From Hyphomicrobiales bacterium (GTDB lineage Bacteria > Pseudomonadota > Alphaproteobacteria > Rhizobiales > Afifellaceae): 10,732 nt of DNA. The position numbers and the translations under genes were made by a program. This document shows positions 8,926 to 10,732 of this stretch, piece by piece (position 1 is the stretch's first letter; the number at the start of each line of letters is the position of its first letter). Under the pieces are notes generated by a model. It was not told where the DNA came from. It saw nothing but the letters and a program-made list of their open reading frames with translations, and searched no databases. The DNA is taken from assembly GCA_013812985.1 (NCBI GenBank), contig JACCSN010000065.1:1-10732 (forward strand). Direction: 5' to 3'.

Positions 8926-9313
8926 TACCAGCTTCTTGGTGGCGTTTCTCGATCAACGGGACGCCCACCACACATGGGCAGCGGCACAGGGGCCGTTATT
9001 CGCGCCGCCCTGGCAGACATGTGAGGCTGTGCTTGCAGAGACCTTCTATCTGCTGGGGCAGCGGGGCGCCGCCGCGCTGACCGCTCTGCTTCGCCGTCGC
9101 GCCTTGTTTACTCCGTTCGATTTCAGCCGAGAGCAGGAAACGGTGTTGGCGCTGATGCGGAAATACGCAAACGTTCCGATGAGCCTCGCTGATGCTTGCC
9201 TCGTCCGTATGACCGAGACACATGCTGATCCGGTCGTCCTCACAACAGACGCGGATTTTAGCATCTACCGTCGTCACAGCCGCCAAGTCGTTCCGTGCAT
9301 CATGCCCGGCTGA
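8900..9313 (+). CDS. VapC-type PIN-domain toxin (ribonuclease)
   Basis: The 137-residue protein is a PIN-domain nuclease, the toxin of a VapBC-like pair, expected to cut RNA with Mg2+ or Mn2+. The acidic residues of the active site are in place: D9 in VLVDTSFLVAFLD, E42 or E47 in the TCEAVLAETFYLL segment, D98 in MSLADACLVRM and D117 in LTTDADFSIYR. Length is normal and the frame is intact, so it looks functional. The start is TTG at 8900, overlapping vapB by 26 bp, with GGGA at 8888-8891 about 8 nt upstream; no in-frame ATG fits. Separate members of this family cleave tRNA, rRNA or mRNA, and the target here cannot be deduced. Confidence 0.87.
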   Translation: MAATSVLVDTSFLVAFLDQRDAHHTWAAAQGPLFAPPWQTCEAVLAETFYLLGQRGAAALTALLRRRALFTPFDFSREQETVLALMRKYANVPMSLADACLVRMTETHADPVVLTTDADFSIYRRHSRQVVPCIMPG

Positions 9314-9406
9314 TCGCCATCCGCTGAAAAAGGCACGGCTGCAAAAGAACGGCGCCGCGGACTACCGGGGCCGAACATCGGGGGACTGTTGGACCGGCGT
9401 GCATCA

Positions 9407-9436
9407 TTCGCGGAAGCCGAGCCGCTCGCCTAGTAT
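9407..9436 (+). promoter_or_regulatory. Possible glnS promoter
   Basis: TTCGCG (9407-9412) and TAGTAT (9431-9436) are 18 nt apart in the 148-bp gap before glnS. The -10 matches consensus at four of six positions and the -35 at three of six. Nothing else promoter-like stands out in 9314-9461, and no gene is supported there. Confidence 0.3.
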
Positions 9437-9461
9437 CAGGTAATTCAAGGAATTCTCGAAA

Positions 9462-10732
9462 ATGTCAGTCGCCGAATCTTCGCGTCGCGAGTCAGGGCAG
9501 GATTTCATCCGCGACATCATCCGCGCCGACCTCGAATCCGGCCGCCACGATCGCGTCGTCACCCGCTTCCCGCCGGAGCCGAACGGCTATCTGCATATCG
9601 GCCACGCCAAGTCGATCTGCCTGAATTTCGGCGTGGCAGAGGAGTTCGGCGGCCATTGCAGCTTGCGCTTCGACGACACCAACCCGACGAAAGAGGAGCA
9701 GGAATATATCGACGCGATCGAGCGCGATGTCCGCTGGCTTGGCTTCGATTGGGGCGAGCACCTCCACCACGCCTCGGACTATTTCGATGAGCTTTACGAG
9801 TGGGCCGAATGCCTGATCCGCTCCGGAAAGGCCTACGTGGACGATCAGAGCCAGGAGGCGATGCGCGCCGCCCGCGGCACGCTGACCGAGCCGGGGGTGG
9901 ACAGCCCCTTCCGCGAGCGCAGCGTGGAAGAGAATCTCGACCTTTTTCGCCGCATGCGGGCAGGCGAATTCGCCAACGGCGCGCGGGTGCTCCGAGCGAA
10001 GATCGACATGTCTTCGGGCAACATCAATCTGCGCGACCCCGTGCTCTACCGCATTCTCGACGCCGACCATCCACGCACCGGCGCGCGATGGCGCATATAC
10101 CCGAGCTACGATTTCGCCCACGGCCAGTCCGACGCGATCGAGGGTGTCACGCATTCCCTCTGCACGCTCGAATTCGCCGACCATCGTCCGCTTTACGACT
10201 GGTTCATCGAGAACCTTCCCGTGCCGGCGCGGCCGAGGCAGCACGAGTTCGCGCGGCTCAATCTCAGCTCCACCGTGCTGTCCAAGCGCATCCTCACGGA
10301 GCTGGTTCGAAGCGGCCATGTCGCCGGCTGGGACGACCCCCGCATGCCGACGCTCGCCGGCCTCCGCCGTCGCGGCGTGCCGCCCGAGGCCATTCGCGAT
10401 TTCATCGGGCAGATCGGGGTTGCTAGGGCCGACAGCCTGGTCGACATCGCCATGCTCGATCATGCGATCCGCGACGTGCTGAACAAGAATGCGCTCCGCC
10501 GCATGGCGGTGCTTCGCCCGCTCAAGGTCGTCATCGAGAACTATCCGGAAGACCTTGTGGAGGAACTGCAAGCCGTCAACAACCCGGAGGATGCGGCCGC
10601 CGGTTCGCGGGCGGTGCGCTTCGGCCGCGAGATCTACATCGAGCGCGACGATTTCATGGAGAACCCGCCGAAGAAATACTTCCGCCTGTCACCCGGGCAG
10701 GAAGTCCGCCTCCGCTATGCTTATTTTCTTAC
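9462..10732 (+). CDS. glnS: Glutaminyl-tRNA synthetase (glutamine-tRNA ligase), 5' part, cut by the window end
   Basis: GlnRS attaches glutamine to tRNA-Gln in the cytoplasm. The window holds the first 423 codons and then ends in frame without a stop. The class I signature HIGH is at residues 45-48 within [16 protein letters not shown], and the KMSKS-loop equivalent VLSKR is at 272-276, close to its position in E. coli GlnRS. GlnRS-type phrases include [37 protein letters not shown] and [16 protein letters not shown]. The start of the C-terminal anticodon-binding beta-barrels is also present ([19 protein letters not shown]). The ATG at 9462 has AAGGA 10 nt upstream. Many alphaproteobacteria lack GlnRS and use the GatCAB route; those that have it often carry a fused YqeY domain, which would lie beyond this window. 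Confidence 0.97.
   Translation, partial: MSVAESSRRESGQDFIRDIIRADLESGRHDRVVTRFPPEPNGYLHIGHAKSICLNFGVAEEFGGHCSLRFDDTNPTKEEQEYIDAIERDVRWLGFDWGEHLHHASDYFDELYEWAECLIRSGKAYVDDQSQEAMRAARGTLTEPGVDSPFRERSVEENLDLFRRMRAGEFANGARVLRAKIDMSSGNINLRDPVLYRILDADHPRTGARWRIYPSYDFAHGQSDAIEGVTHSLCTLEFADHRPLYDWFIENLPVPARPRQHEFARLNLSSTVLSKRILTELVRSGHVAGWDDPRMPTLAGLRRRGVPPEAIRDFIGQIGVARADSLVDIAMLDHAIRDVLNKNALRRMAVLRPLKVVIENYPEDLVEELQAVNNPEDAAAGSRAVRFGREIYIERDDFMENPPKKYFRLSPGQEVRLRYAYFL

Noticed and set aside
9492..10571. 359-residue open frame antisense to glnS
   Set aside because: Antisense shadow of a clear GlnRS; composition is typical of reverse-frame artefacts.

Overview
This GC-rich window reads as an alphaproteobacterial chromosome, most likely order Hyphomicrobiales (Rhizobiales). 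The grounds are the bamD-recN-ligA cluster, a DUF1127 mini-protein next to a GcvA-like LysR regulator, and the style of the proteins. The species cannot be named from sequence alone.

Layout. 51-4696: three co-directional housekeeping genes, bamD (outer-membrane assembly lipoprotein), recN (SMC-like repair ATPase) and ligA (NAD+-dependent DNA ligase); recN and ligA overlap by 4 bp. 4697-5443: a HigB/HigA-type toxin-antitoxin pair of visibly lower GC, preceded by an inverted repeat that could be its operator. 5528-6555: azlC-azlD, a two-subunit branched-chain amino-acid exporter with a 4-bp overlap. 6708-8017: a DUF1127 mini-protein (minus strand) divergent from a LysR-type regulator (plus strand). 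8018-8670: about 650 bp with no credible protein gene but with unusually dense nested inverted repeats. 8671-9313: a VapB/VapC-type pair (ribbon-helix-helix antitoxin, PIN toxin) with a promoter and palindrome just upstream. 9462-10732: the first 423 codons of glnS (glutaminyl-tRNA synthetase), cut by the window edge.

How the parts relate. The ends are core genome (envelope assembly, DNA repair and ligation, translation). The middle is accessory: two small toxin-antitoxin modules, an exporter and a regulator with its divergent mini-protein. The least explained stretch is 8198-8575. It can be drawn as long interrupted hairpins (8312-8389, 8405-8464, 8492-8541), some competing with alternative pairings. 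A structured RNA or a palindromic repeat element are the two main readings, and neither is proven here. A faint resemblance in motif order to a cobalamin riboswitch is noted, but no B12 gene follows.
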